A stretch of DNA of 12,413 nucleotides from CAZGOM01 sp964542875 (GTDB lineage: Bacteria; Planctomycetota; Phycisphaerae; Phycisphaerales; Phycisphaeraceae). Positions 1 to 5,354 of this stretch are shown here, piece after piece. The notes beneath the pieces were generated by a model. That model saw only the letters and a list, made by a program, of their open reading frames with translations. It did not search any database and was not told the DNA's origin. Both the position numbers and the translations under genes were made by a program. Numbering within the stretch: position 1 is the first letter of the stretch; each line of letters begins with the position of its first letter. The DNA is taken from the NCBI GenBank assembly GCA_964542875.1, contig CAZIWA010000149.1, forward strand, positions 1 to 12,413, in the 5' to 3' direction.

Positions 1-243
1 GAGCTTGGGCGTGGGGGAGTGAGGATGCGCAGAAGTGTTTTAACCGCGAAGGCGCGGAAAAAGCGGAGTCATGAAAGGGTGAAGAGAAGATGGAGTTGGG
101 GCGTTACGGTTATGGCGGTAAAGGGATGTCGGATTACGACGAAGACGTCTAATCCGACCCACGTCGGAATATTTGTGCATGGTTTCTTGGGAGCGGGGGG
201 TGTGCGAGGTGGTGAGGGTATAAGATGAGCATGGCAAGGCGCC
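1..243. other. Non-coding stretch before the solute-binding protein gene
   Basis: I see no convincing gene here. The short open frames on both strands are rich in Arg and Gly and match no family I know. The stretch holds a purine-rich segment at about 41-66 built from CGCGAAGGCGCGG-like words, of a style often seen as intergenic filler in planctomycete and verrucomicrobial genomes. It also holds a perfect 9-bp inverted repeat at 128-158 (listed separately) and a TATAAG hexamer at 219-224 with no good -35 partner. Confidence 0.5.
128..158. repeat. Hairpin repeat with CGAAGAC core (copy 1)
   Basis: A perfect 9-bp inverted repeat: arms GTCGGATTA (128-136) and TAATCCGAC (150-158) around a 13-base loop with CGAAGAC at 140-146. 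The 3' flank runs on into CCCACG, as in the copy at 2830-2864. Two other hairpins in the window (2830-2864 and 12323-12349) carry the same loop core on different stems. This fits an extragenic palindromic repeat family. There is no T run on either side, so it is not a typical intrinsic terminator. Confidence 0.7.
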
Positions 244-1062
244 ATGGAGGCTCAACGCTTGAATTACATCCCACGAATTGCTGCGTTTCTGGTGGTTTGC
301 GTGTTTTTGCTGCTGACTGGGTGCGCCTCGCAGGGAAGTGGCGGTGTAGTGGAGCCGACGACGGGTCCTGCGCCGTTGAGGGTGGGGGTGGCGCCCAATG
401 CTCCGCCGATGGTTTATCGGAATGGTCAGGGGAAACTGCAGGGGCTGGAGATCGATTTTGCGACACGGCTGGGCAAGGAGCTTGGCCGGCCGGTGCAGTT
501 TGTGGAGTTGGATTTTGAGGATTTGATTTCCAACGTGCGGTCGGGGGAGGTGGACATTGTGATGGCGGGGATGACGGTGACGCCGGCGCGCGAGCAGCGG
601 GTGTTGTTTGTTACGCCTTACATGAAGACGGGGCAGTGCGTGATGGTGAGGATGGAAGATCGATTCAACTACTATGCGCCGGCTTCGATTCTTGCGGTCA
701 AGGGATGGGTGGGCGCGGAATCAGGCACGACGGGGGACAGTTTCGCCAGGCGGTACATGCCCAACGCGAGCGTGTGGGGCTATTCATCGGTGGCCAAAGC
801 CGGTGAGGCGCTGCTGAATAAAAAGGTGGACATGGTGATCGGCGATATGCCGACGGTGGCGTACCTGGCGCAGGTGAGCCAGGCGCAGCCCAATGGTGCC
901 TACACGGTGCCGACGATGCTGACGATCGAGTTTCTGGCCTGGGCGGTGGCGCCGGGAAACACGGCGCTCAAGGCGCAGTGCGACAAGGCGGTGTACGGGT
1001 GGACGTCGGACGGGTCGATTTACACGATGATCAACGCGTGGGTGCCCAGCAGGGGGCAGTGA
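244..1062 (+). CDS. Amino-acid-type ABC transporter solute-binding lipoprotein (SBP family 3)
   Basis: A 272-residue periplasmic binding protein that would deliver a polar amino acid or similar small solute to an ABC importer. Residues 10-27 form a hydrophobic signal ending in lipobox LTGC, so Cys27 is the probable lipidation site. The mature part follows the family 3 plan: LRVGVAPNAPPMVY near residue 44, GLEIDFATRLGKELG, then MTVTPAREQR at 110-119, and ESGTTGDS. Arg116 and Asp201 (in IGDMP) sit where the ligand carboxylate and amino groups are held in HisJ-like proteins, which favours an amino-acid ligand. An in-frame TGA at 226 makes ATG 244 the first possible start, with a modest AAGG at 236-239. 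No permease or ATPase gene is next to it, so it is an orphan here; substrate is unknown. A sensory or enzymatic role is less likely because no other domain is present. Confidence 0.9.
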   Translation: MEAQRLNYIPRIAAFLVVCVFLLLTGCASQGSGGVVEPTTGPAPLRVGVAPNAPPMVYRNGQGKLQGLEIDFATRLGKELGRPVQFVELDFEDLISNVRSGEVDIVMAGMTVTPAREQRVLFVTPYMKTGQCVMVRMEDRFNYYAPASILAVKGWVGAESGTTGDSFARRYMPNASVWGYSSVAKAGEALLNKKVDMVIGDMPTVAYLAQVSQAQPNGAYTVPTMLTIEFLAWAVAPGNTALKAQCDKAVYGWTSDGSIYTMINAWVPSRGQ

Positions 1063-1230
1063 CTGCGGTGTGGCGGGGCGGTTTTTTTCAGCGACCGGGG
1101 TATCGGGTCCCAGGTCTGAAGGGGATTTCATGGACTCATTGAACATCGGCCGGGGATTGTGTTGTGCAATGTCGACTCTTAACCTCTAACATCTAAACTT
1201 CTGACATCCCTATTTTCCTTTGGAATAACC
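1063..1230 (+). other. Intergenic gap with T run and weak hairpin before sthA
   Basis: The T7 run at 1082-1088 follows a G-rich segment just after the stop codon of the binding-protein gene and may contribute to termination, but I find no clean stem before it. A bulged inverted repeat joins TTCAG-CG-ACC (1087-1096) to GGTCTGAA (1113-1120). A possible but weak promoter for sthA is TTGTGC (1162-1167), a 17-base spacer and TCTAAC (1185-1190). Confidence 0.3.
1176..1208. repeat. Imperfect short direct repeat, TCTAAC-like units
   Basis: Four near-copies of a 7-8 base word run in series: CTCTTAAC, CTCTAAC, ATCTAAAC, TTCTGAC. They occupy the leader just upstream of sthA and overlap its possible -10 box. 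The function is unknown; it could be a binding site array or simple low-complexity DNA. Confidence 0.4.
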
Positions 1231-2643
1231 ATGCGGCACTACGATTTAGCGGTGATCGGGACCGGGCCGGCGGGCCAGAAGGCAGCCATTCAGGCCGCCA
1301 AACTCGGCAAGCGGGTTGCGATTATCGAGAAGACCAATTTCCTGGGTGGCGCGCAGATCAATACGGGGACGATCCCGTCCAAGGCGCTTAAAGAAGCCGC
1401 GATGCATTTGACGGGGGCGAACCAGCGCGGGCTGTTTGGCGAATCGATCAAGATCAAACGCAACATCACCATCGCGGACCTGATCGGGGTTTCCCGGCGG
1501 GTGATTCAAAACGAGTGGCAGGTGATCCGGGATGCGCTGGACCGGAACGATGTGGACATTCTCTGGGGCAAGGCGAAGTTCGCCGATGCGCATACGCTGA
1601 CCATCGACCGGGGCGATGAGCCGGGCGAAACGATCACCGCGGACAAGTTCATCCTGGCCACGGGGACCAAACCGGCGAAGCCGGCAAGCATTCCCTTCAA
1701 CGATAAAACGATCCTCACCTCCGACAGCCTGCTGGTGCTGGCGAAGCTGCCCAAGAGCATGATCGTGGTGGGCGCGGGCGTGATCGGCACGGAGTACGCC
1801 TGCATGCTGGCGGTGCTGGGCGTGCGGGTGATCCTGGTGGAAGGGCGGCACTCGGTGCTGGGCTTCCTGGATGATGAGATCACCGAGGCCTTCCAATACC
1901 ACATGCGGCACATGGGCATCACACTGCGCATGGGTGAAAAGGTGGCGAAGATCGAAGAGATTCCCGCGGCCAAGGCGGACAGCTTTGCGCGCGTGTGCGC
2001 GACGCTGGAATCCGGCAAGAGCCTGCAGGCTGAAACGCTGCTGTACTGCGTCGGCCGCGAGGGAACCACGCGCGAACTGGGCCTGGACAAAGTGGGCCTG
2101 ACACCCGACGACCGGCAGCGCCTGAAGGTGAACGAGAAATACCAGACCGATGTGCCGCACATCTATGCGGTGGGCGACATCATCGGATTCCCCGCATTGG
2201 CTTCCACGGCGATGGAGCAGGGCCGGCTGGCGGCGCTGTATGCCTTCGACCAGGAAGCGCACACGATGTCCGAGTTGTTTCCTTATGGGATCTACGCGCT
2301 GCCGGAAATCTCCATGGTGGGCAAGACCGAACAGCAACTGACGCAGGAAGGCGTGCCCTACGAAGCGGGCATCGCCAATTACCGGGAGATCGCCCGGGGC
2401 CAACTGCTGGGCGACGACACCGGGATGCTCAAACTCCTGATCCATCAGAAGACACACGCGATTCTGGGCGTGCACATCATCGGCACGCAGGCGACGGAAC
2501 TGGTGCACATCGGCCAGGCGGCGATGGCATTTAACGCGACGGCGGAGTTTTTCGTCCACAACGTGTTCAACTACCCGACGCTGGCGGAAGCGTACAAAGT
2601 GGCTGCGTGGAATGGGCTCAACAAGATTAATTATGTGACGTGA
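1231..2643 (+). CDS. sthA: Soluble pyridine nucleotide transhydrogenase-like flavoprotein
   Basis: A 470-residue FAD protein of the dihydrolipoamide dehydrogenase superfamily, close in length to E. coli SthA. The expected role is cytosolic hydride exchange between NADPH and NAD. It shows the FAD-binding VIGTGPAGQKAA near residue 8, INTGTIPSKALKEA near residue 46, a second Rossmann motif VVGAGVIGTEYA from 179 with Glu204 closing the second strand, YAVGDIIGFPALAS from 312, and the dimerisation end ...VFNYPTLAEAYKVAAW. The redox-active CxxxxC pair of lipoamide and glutathione reductases is absent: the segment reads GGAQINTGTIPSK with no Cys. This argues against a disulfide reductase and for the SthA branch, which normally keeps one Cys there. 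The start has only a weak GGA at 1222-1224. It stands alone, convergent with dnaX. Family is secure; the exact reaction is inferred. Confidence 0.88.
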   Translation: MRHYDLAVIGTGPAGQKAAIQAAKLGKRVAIIEKTNFLGGAQINTGTIPSKALKEAAMHLTGANQRGLFGESIKIKRNITIADLIGVSRRVIQNEWQVIRDALDRNDVDILWGKAKFADAHTLTIDRGDEPGETITADKFILATGTKPAKPASIPFNDKTILTSDSLLVLAKLPKSMIVVGAGVIGTEYACMLAVLGVRVILVEGRHSVLGFLDDEITEAFQYHMRHMGITLRMGEKVAKIEEIPAAKADSFARVCATLESGKSLQAETLLYCVGREGTTRELGLDKVGLTPDDRQRLKVNEKYQTDVPHIYAVGDIIGFPALASTAMEQGRLAALYAFDQEAHTMSELFPYGIYALPEISMVGKTEQQLTQEGVPYEAGIANYREIARGQLLGDDTGMLKLLIHQKTHAILGVHIIGTQATELVHIGQAAMAFNATAEFFVHNVFNYPTLAEAYKVAAWNGLNKINYVT

Positions 2644-2654
2644 TTGAGGGGAGA

Positions 2655-2678
2655 GTCCCGCGTCCTGTGTCCCGCGTC
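2655..2678. repeat. Short direct repeat GTCCCGCGTC
   Basis: Two identical 10-mers at 2655-2664 and 2669-2678, separated by CTGT, lie immediately downstream of the sthA stop codon. No function is evident. Confidence 0.45.
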
Positions 2679-2775
2679 GAGAGTTAAGAGTTTATTTTTG
2701 CAGGCTGATTGGCGTGCAAGCTGGCGTGTGAAGCAGTCTTAAGAATGGATTGCAATGCCATTTTCGAGCGGTGTT

Positions 2776-2802
2776 TTTCCGCGACCGTCGAGGTCGCGGA
2801 AA
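2776..2802. repeat. Perfect 11-bp inverted repeat in convergent gap
   Basis: Arms TTTCCGCGACC (2776-2786) and GGTCGCGGAAA (2792-2802) enclose the 5-base loop GTCGA. On the plus strand the T run precedes the stem instead of following it, so it is not a standard intrinsic terminator for sthA. Placed between convergent genes, it could still block or stabilise transcripts from both sides, or be a dispersed extragenic palindrome. Confidence 0.65.
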
Positions 2803-2829
2803 GTAAGAGTTATTCAAAACAGCGGCTGA

Positions 2830-2864
2830 CCGTGGGCTGCGCTCGAAGACGCGCTAACCCACGG
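2830..2864. repeat. Hairpin repeat with CGAAGAC core (copy 2)
   Basis: Arms CCGTGGG (2830-2836) and CCCACGG (2858-2864) surround a 21-base loop with CGAAGAC at 2844-2850 and a partial inner GCGC/GCGC pairing. The loop core matches those of the hairpins at 128-158 and 12323-12349 although the stems differ. The flanking CTACG is shared with the third copy. Confidence 0.7.
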
Positions 2865-2876
2865 CTACGTGCTTAT

Positions 2877-2889
2877 GCCCCGATGGGGC
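2877..2889. repeat. Short GC-rich hairpin
   Basis: GCCCC (2877-2881) and GGGGC (2885-2889) with loop GAT. It sits a few bases beyond the stop codon of the tau reading frame of dnaX and closes a cluster of three hairpins. No T run follows on the minus strand. Confidence 0.5.
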
Positions 2890-2902
2890 GAAGAAAGCGC
2901 GT

Positions 2903-3661
2903 TTAATCCGGTTCGGTCATGCCGGCGTCGTCGGGGCTGATGTCAATCATGGTGATGTCGGCGTCGGGGTCGGGGAGGGAGAGCGTTTTGGGGGGAAGGT
3001 TGGATTCGTCGCGGCGGACTTCCATGATGCTGGCGTTGAAATGGTCCATGACCTGGCGGACGAGGGGGAGGGTCATGGCGTCTTGAAGGGAGATGGGGAT
3101 GTTGGCGCGGGGGGGCAGGGCGCCGGCATTGGGGTTGGAGGGATCGCCGCTGGGGTTTTGGCCGGCGAGGATGAGCTCAATGCGGATGGAGCGGCCGGTG
3201 AGCTTGCTGAGCTCTTCTGCGAGCTGGCCGCGACGGCTGAGGAGGAAGCGGGTTTGTTCGGCGTTGATTTCGCCGGGGGTGAGGACGGCGAGGAGGTCTT
3301 CGTGCCGGGTGAGCGTGAGCACCTTCATCCAGCGCCAGGAGGGCTTGGTGTCTGCCTGTGCGATGAGCGCGGCCCAGGCGGCGGGGATGGAGGCGTTTGC
3401 GGCGAGCGGGGCGGCGGCAGGCGCAGGAGCCTGGGGTTTGGCCGGCGGCGGAGGGACTGTGAATGAGGGGCGGGGGCGGCTTTCAACCTTGGCTTCTCCC
3501 TGGGGGAGAGGGGGTGCGGATGGGGCGGGTTCAGCAGGTGCGATTGGCGTGCGGGTGCGGTCCTCACTCCGGCCCTCTTCCTGAGGGAGAGGGGGTAAGT
3601 CGGAGGCGGGGGGGAGTGTGAGGGGTTCGGGAGGAAGGGCGCGGGTGGTGTTACCCGTTAT
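2903..3661 (-). CDS. dnaX: dnaX tau-specific C-terminal part, reached by slippage at A10
   Basis: This is the -1 frame continuation of dnaX, not a separate gene. From the A run at 3661-3670 the frame is open for 252 codons to the stop at 2903-2905, with no stop inside. It encodes a Pro/Ala-rich linker of about 90 residues, then a folded domain beginning AAWAALIAQ and containing EELSKLTGRSIRIEL and DAMTLPLVRQVMDHF, a layout typical of tau C-terminal regions that bind polymerase alpha and helicase. Joined to frame 0 it gives a 649-residue protein, close to E. coli tau (643). An independent start at ATG 3328 would cut off the beginning of this domain, so a separate 141-residue gene is unlikely. 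Two repeat-like segments encode PPLPQEE and PPLPQGE in the linker. A homopolymer sequencing error could produce the same picture. Confidence 0.85.
   Translation of the reverse strand: MTGNTTRALPPEPLTLPPASDLPPLPQEEGRSEDRTRTPIAPAEPAPSAPPLPQGEAKVESRPRPSFTVPPPPAKPQAPAPAAAPLAANASIPAAWAALIAQADTKPSWRWMKVLTLTRHEDLLAVLTPGEINAEQTRFLLSRRGQLAEELSKLTGRSIRIELILAGQNPSGDPSNPNAGALPPRANIPISLQDAMTLPLVRQVMDHFNASIMEVRRDESNLPPKTLSLPDPDADITMIDISPDDAGMTEPD
3493..3596. repeat. Two palindromic repeat-like copies inside the tau linker
   Basis: The 20-base segments at 3496-3515 and 3577-3596 match at 18 positions and lie 81 bases apart, a multiple of three. The right copy forms a hairpin, CCCTCTTCC (3573-3581) with GGGAGAGGG (3585-3593), loop TGA. 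Read on the minus strand in the tau frame, they encode PPLPQGE and PPLPQEE. The sequence style, CCCTCTCCC with GGGAGAGGG followed by a G-rich tail, resembles intergenic palindromic repeats found in many bacteria. Confidence 0.6.
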
Positions 3662-3671
3662 TTTTTTTTTA
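3642..3671 (-). promoter_or_regulatory. Slippery A10 run with adjacent hairpin: programmed slippage site of dnaX
   Basis: On the minus strand frame 0 reads CTA AAA AAA AAA TAA, so the stop lies directly on the A10 run (3661-3670). A -1 ribosomal shift, or RNA polymerase adding one A (or dropping two), leads into the open tau frame. Three bases after the run begins a 5-bp stem, CGGGT (3657-3653) with ACCCG (3646-3642), loop of six, which could stimulate shifting. No Shine-Dalgarno-like stimulator is visible upstream, unlike E. coli dnaX. The long homopolymer resembles the A9 of Thermus thermophilus dnaX, where slippage is transcriptional. Confidence 0.8.
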
Positions 3672-4851
3672 GGCCGGGGTTACCGGCGACGATGGCGGCG
3701 ACGTCGGCCATTTTTTCCGCCATGGCGAGCCGGACGATGGAGGCGTCCAGGAGTGCGCGGGGGCTGGAGGAGAGTTTGGCATGGCGTGCGAGGTTTTCGC
3801 AGAGGGCGATCATGTGGACGAGGCCCGGGGCGTCGAATTTCTGTGCTTGGGCGTGTGCCTGGAGGCGCAGGTCTTCGGGGAGCTCGACGAGGGGGGATTT
3901 GACGCCACACACGCGGATGAGCATGAGGGTGCGGAGGCGGTCGATGAGGACATCGAGGAGTTGGTCCTGGGAGACGCCTTGATCGATGATGCTGCTGGTG
4001 AGTTCAAGGGCTTTGGCGATGTCGGAATCGGCCAGGGCGTCGACGAGGGCGACGACGCGCTCCTGCGGGGGGAGGCCGAGCATCTGGACCAGAAGATCGA
4101 CGGTGAGGGGTTCCTGGCCGGTGGCCAGAAGGCGTTCAAGCAGGGAGAGGGCATCGCGCATGGAGCCGTTGCCCATTTTGGCGACCTGCCAGACGACGGA
4201 GGCGTCGGCCTTGACGTTTTCGGAAGCGAGGATGCGGGTGAGGTGGTCCTGGACTTTTTGTGTGGGGATGGAGCGGAAGTCAAAACGCTGACAGCGGGAC
4301 TGGATGGTGACGGGGACTTTGTGGGATTCGGTGGTGCAGAGGATGAATTTGACGTGCGCCGGGGGCTCTTCCATGGTTTTAAGCAGCGCGTTGAAGGCCG
4401 CCGTGGAGAGCATGTGGACTTCGTCGATGATGTAGACCTTAAAGCGCGCGTTGCCGGTGGGGGCGAGTCCGGCGTTGGCGATGAGCTGGCGTGCGTTTTC
4501 GACGGAGTTGTTGGAGGCCCCGTCGATTTCGATGACGTTGAGGTCGTCGCCGCGCATGATGGCCTGGGCCATGCGTTCCTGGACTTCCAGGGGCGGGTAT
4601 TCAAAGTCCGGCTGGCCTTCGGGGGCGGGGGGCTTGGGGCAGCCGGGGAGTGTTTCGGGGGCGTTTAAGGCGCGGGCAAAGAGGCGCGCGGTGGAGGTTT
4701 TGCCGACGCCGCGGGTGCCGGTGAAGAGGTAGGCGTGGGCGATCCTGCCCTGGCGGATGGCGTTTTGAAGGGTATTGACAATGACTTCCTGGCCGACGAC
4801 GTCGTCGAAGGCGCCAGAACGGTATCGTCGTGCCAGGACGGTGTAGGCCAT
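3658..4851 (-). CDS. dnaX: DNA polymerase III subunit gamma/tau, frame-0 (gamma-like) product
   Basis: The 397-residue clamp-loader ATPase part of the replicative polymerase. Residues 1-43 carry the DnaX signature start (VLARRYRSGAFDDVVGQE). Walker A is GTRGVGKT at 45-52, the sensor-like GASNNSVE follows at 111-118, Walker B is IIDE at 141-144, and the SRC arginine finger motif is at 185-187. The lid and collar domains run to the end. The usual four-Cys zinc module after Walker A is degenerate: the segment at about 64-100 has only Cys71. The frame ends at a TAA directly after AAA AAA AAA, giving a gamma-like form, and slippage extends it to tau. No clear Shine-Dalgarno lies before ATG 4851. 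It is downstream of the SRP RNA gene on the same strand, an arrangement also known in Bacillus. No ybaB or recR follows. Confidence 0.95.
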   Translation of the reverse strand: MAYTVLARRYRSGAFDDVVGQEVIVNTLQNAIRQGRIAHAYLFTGTRGVGKTSTARLFARALNAPETLPGCPKPPAPEGQPDFEYPPLEVQERMAQAIMRGDDLNVIEIDGASNNSVENARQLIANAGLAPTGNARFKVYIIDEVHMLSTAAFNALLKTMEEPPAHVKFILCTTESHKVPVTIQSRCQRFDFRSIPTQKVQDHLTRILASENVKADASVVWQVAKMGNGSMRDALSLLERLLATGQEPLTVDLLVQMLGLPPQERVVALVDALADSDIAKALELTSSIIDQGVSQDQLLDVLIDRLRTLMLIRVCGVKSPLVELPEDLRLQAHAQAQKFDAPGLVHMIALCENLARHAKLSSSPRALLDASIVRLAMAEKMADVAAIVAGNPGLKKK

Positions 4852-4890
4852 TGCGAGGATCGTGGAGAGGGTGCTGTGGATGGTCCTTAA

Positions 4891-4940
4891 ACAGCTTTCC
4901 CCGGGGCTGTAAGCGTTTTTTGACGCCTCATTGTCCGGGG
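4891..4940 (-). terminator. Possible weak terminator or leader structure between ffs and dnaX
   Basis: On the minus strand ACAGC (4909-4905) pairs with GCTGT (4895-4891) around CCCGGGGAAA and is followed by TTAA only. A competing pairing joins CCCCGG (4940-4935) to CCGGGG (4904-4899), with GCGT/ACGC between them. The T run is too short for a confident intrinsic terminator, so partial readthrough from ffs into dnaX is plausible. Confidence 0.3.
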
Positions 4941-4971
4941 AAGGGCCTGCTGTCGGCTGGATTTGGGAGGC

Positions 4972-5065
4972 AAGGACACCGAAGGCACCGGGCGAGCATC
5001 ACTTAAGGCTGCTCCGATCAAGGCCTGACCTGGTTCGCGTACTCACCCGTGCCTTCGGGGTCCCG
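4972..5065 (-). ncRNA. ffs: Signal recognition particle RNA (4.5S type)
   Basis: The small bacterial SRP RNA, partner of Ffh in co-translational membrane targeting. The diagnostic segment ACCAGGTCAGGCC ... GGAGCAGCC lies on the minus strand at about 5034-5008. It matches the E. coli domain IV core (GGTCAGG ... AGCAGCC) with the same 11-base interval between GTCAG and AGCAGCC. A long hairpin surrounds it: GAAGGCAC with GTGCCTTC (perfect), GGGTGAG with CTCGCCC (one wobble), and outer GGACCCC with GGTGTCC (one mismatch), giving about 92 nt. The apex reads CC-TTGATC-GG in place of a GNRA tetraloop. The mature 5' end may lie further upstream, near 5090, if the promoter at 5097-5102 is correct. It lies 120 bases upstream of dnaX on the same strand. 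Confidence 0.93.
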
Positions 5066-5096
5066 GCCGTCCCGTTTGGGCCGTGCAGGGAGATGC

Positions 5097-5102
5097 ACTA
5101 TA
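5097..5102 (-). promoter_or_regulatory. Candidate -10 box of the SRP RNA promoter
   Basis: TATAGT on the minus strand would place the transcript start near 5090, about 25 bases before the paired SRP RNA core. The -35 position is GC-rich and poorly matched, so only the -10 is persuasive. Confidence 0.4.
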
Positions 5103-5289
5103 CACGGTTGACGGGGGGCGCGCCAGTGGGGCCTTTGCAGGGTGTGTGACGGATTCAGCGGATGTAGAGCAGGCGCCTGGATACGAAGGCCTTCAGGGGT
5201 TGTTTGCATCGGGTTAAGTTTGGGGTATTTGCGTGGTGTGGGCACTGCCAACTGTGCGGCACCTGCGGCATGGATTTTGGTTTTTTCGC

Positions 5290-5317
5290 TTGTTTGTGGG
5301 GAAAGAAGGTGTATGCT
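5290..5317 (+). promoter_or_regulatory. Candidate promoter of the PIN-TRAM gene
   Basis: TTGTTT (5290-5295), a 16-base spacer and TATGCT (5312-5317), preceded by a T-rich stretch. A start near 5324 leaves a 31-base leader before ATG 5355 and would exclude the upstream in-frame ATGs at 5142 and 5313. The 16-base spacer recurs in the two other plus-strand promoter candidates. Confidence 0.45.
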
Positions 5318-5354
5318 TCTATGGGCAATGTTCCGCCGGGGAAATGGGAAGATC

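Larger units (their letters stand above)
2644..2902. other. Convergent intergenic region with short repeats and three hairpins
   Basis: The gap lies between the ends of sthA (+) and dnaX (minus). It begins with a direct repeat of GTCCCGCGTC at 2655-2664 and 2669-2678 (period 14), then an AT-rich patch, then three inverted repeats listed separately. The only open frame across it (2709-2906) runs through these hairpins and resembles no protein, so I treat the region as non-coding. The hairpins may serve as a two-way transcription barrier. Confidence 0.6.

Noticed and set aside
1063..1090. Intrinsic terminator after the binding-protein gene
   Set aside because: There is a T7 run, but no convincing stem before it, so it is only mentioned in the gap entry.
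1246..2559. A 437-codon open frame antisense to sthA
   Set aside because: It mirrors a well-supported gene in GC-rich DNA, is full of Arg, His and Gln, and shows no domain. It is a coding shadow.
2709..2906. A 65-codon gene in the convergent gap
   Set aside because: It runs through three inverted repeats and overlaps the end of dnaX; no motif is visible.
2903..3328. A separate 141-residue hypothetical gene
   Set aside because: The same frame is open upstream as far as the dnaX A10 run and encodes a tau-type linker and domain, so it is better read as the tau part of dnaX.
3661..3670. Assembly error as the sole explanation for the split dnaX
   Set aside because: Not excluded, but slippage at an A run in dnaX is a known conserved device, and the stop placed directly on the run is what a programmed site would show.
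3781..4668. A 295-codon plus-strand open frame rich in Gly, Asp and Glu
   Set aside because: It is exactly antisense to the DnaX ATPase domain and shows no recognisable motif. It is a shadow.
5142..5354. N-terminal extension of the PIN-TRAM protein
   Set aside because: The extra 71 residues do not resemble the family. A promoter and ribosome binding site fit ATG 5355, and the total then matches YacL length.
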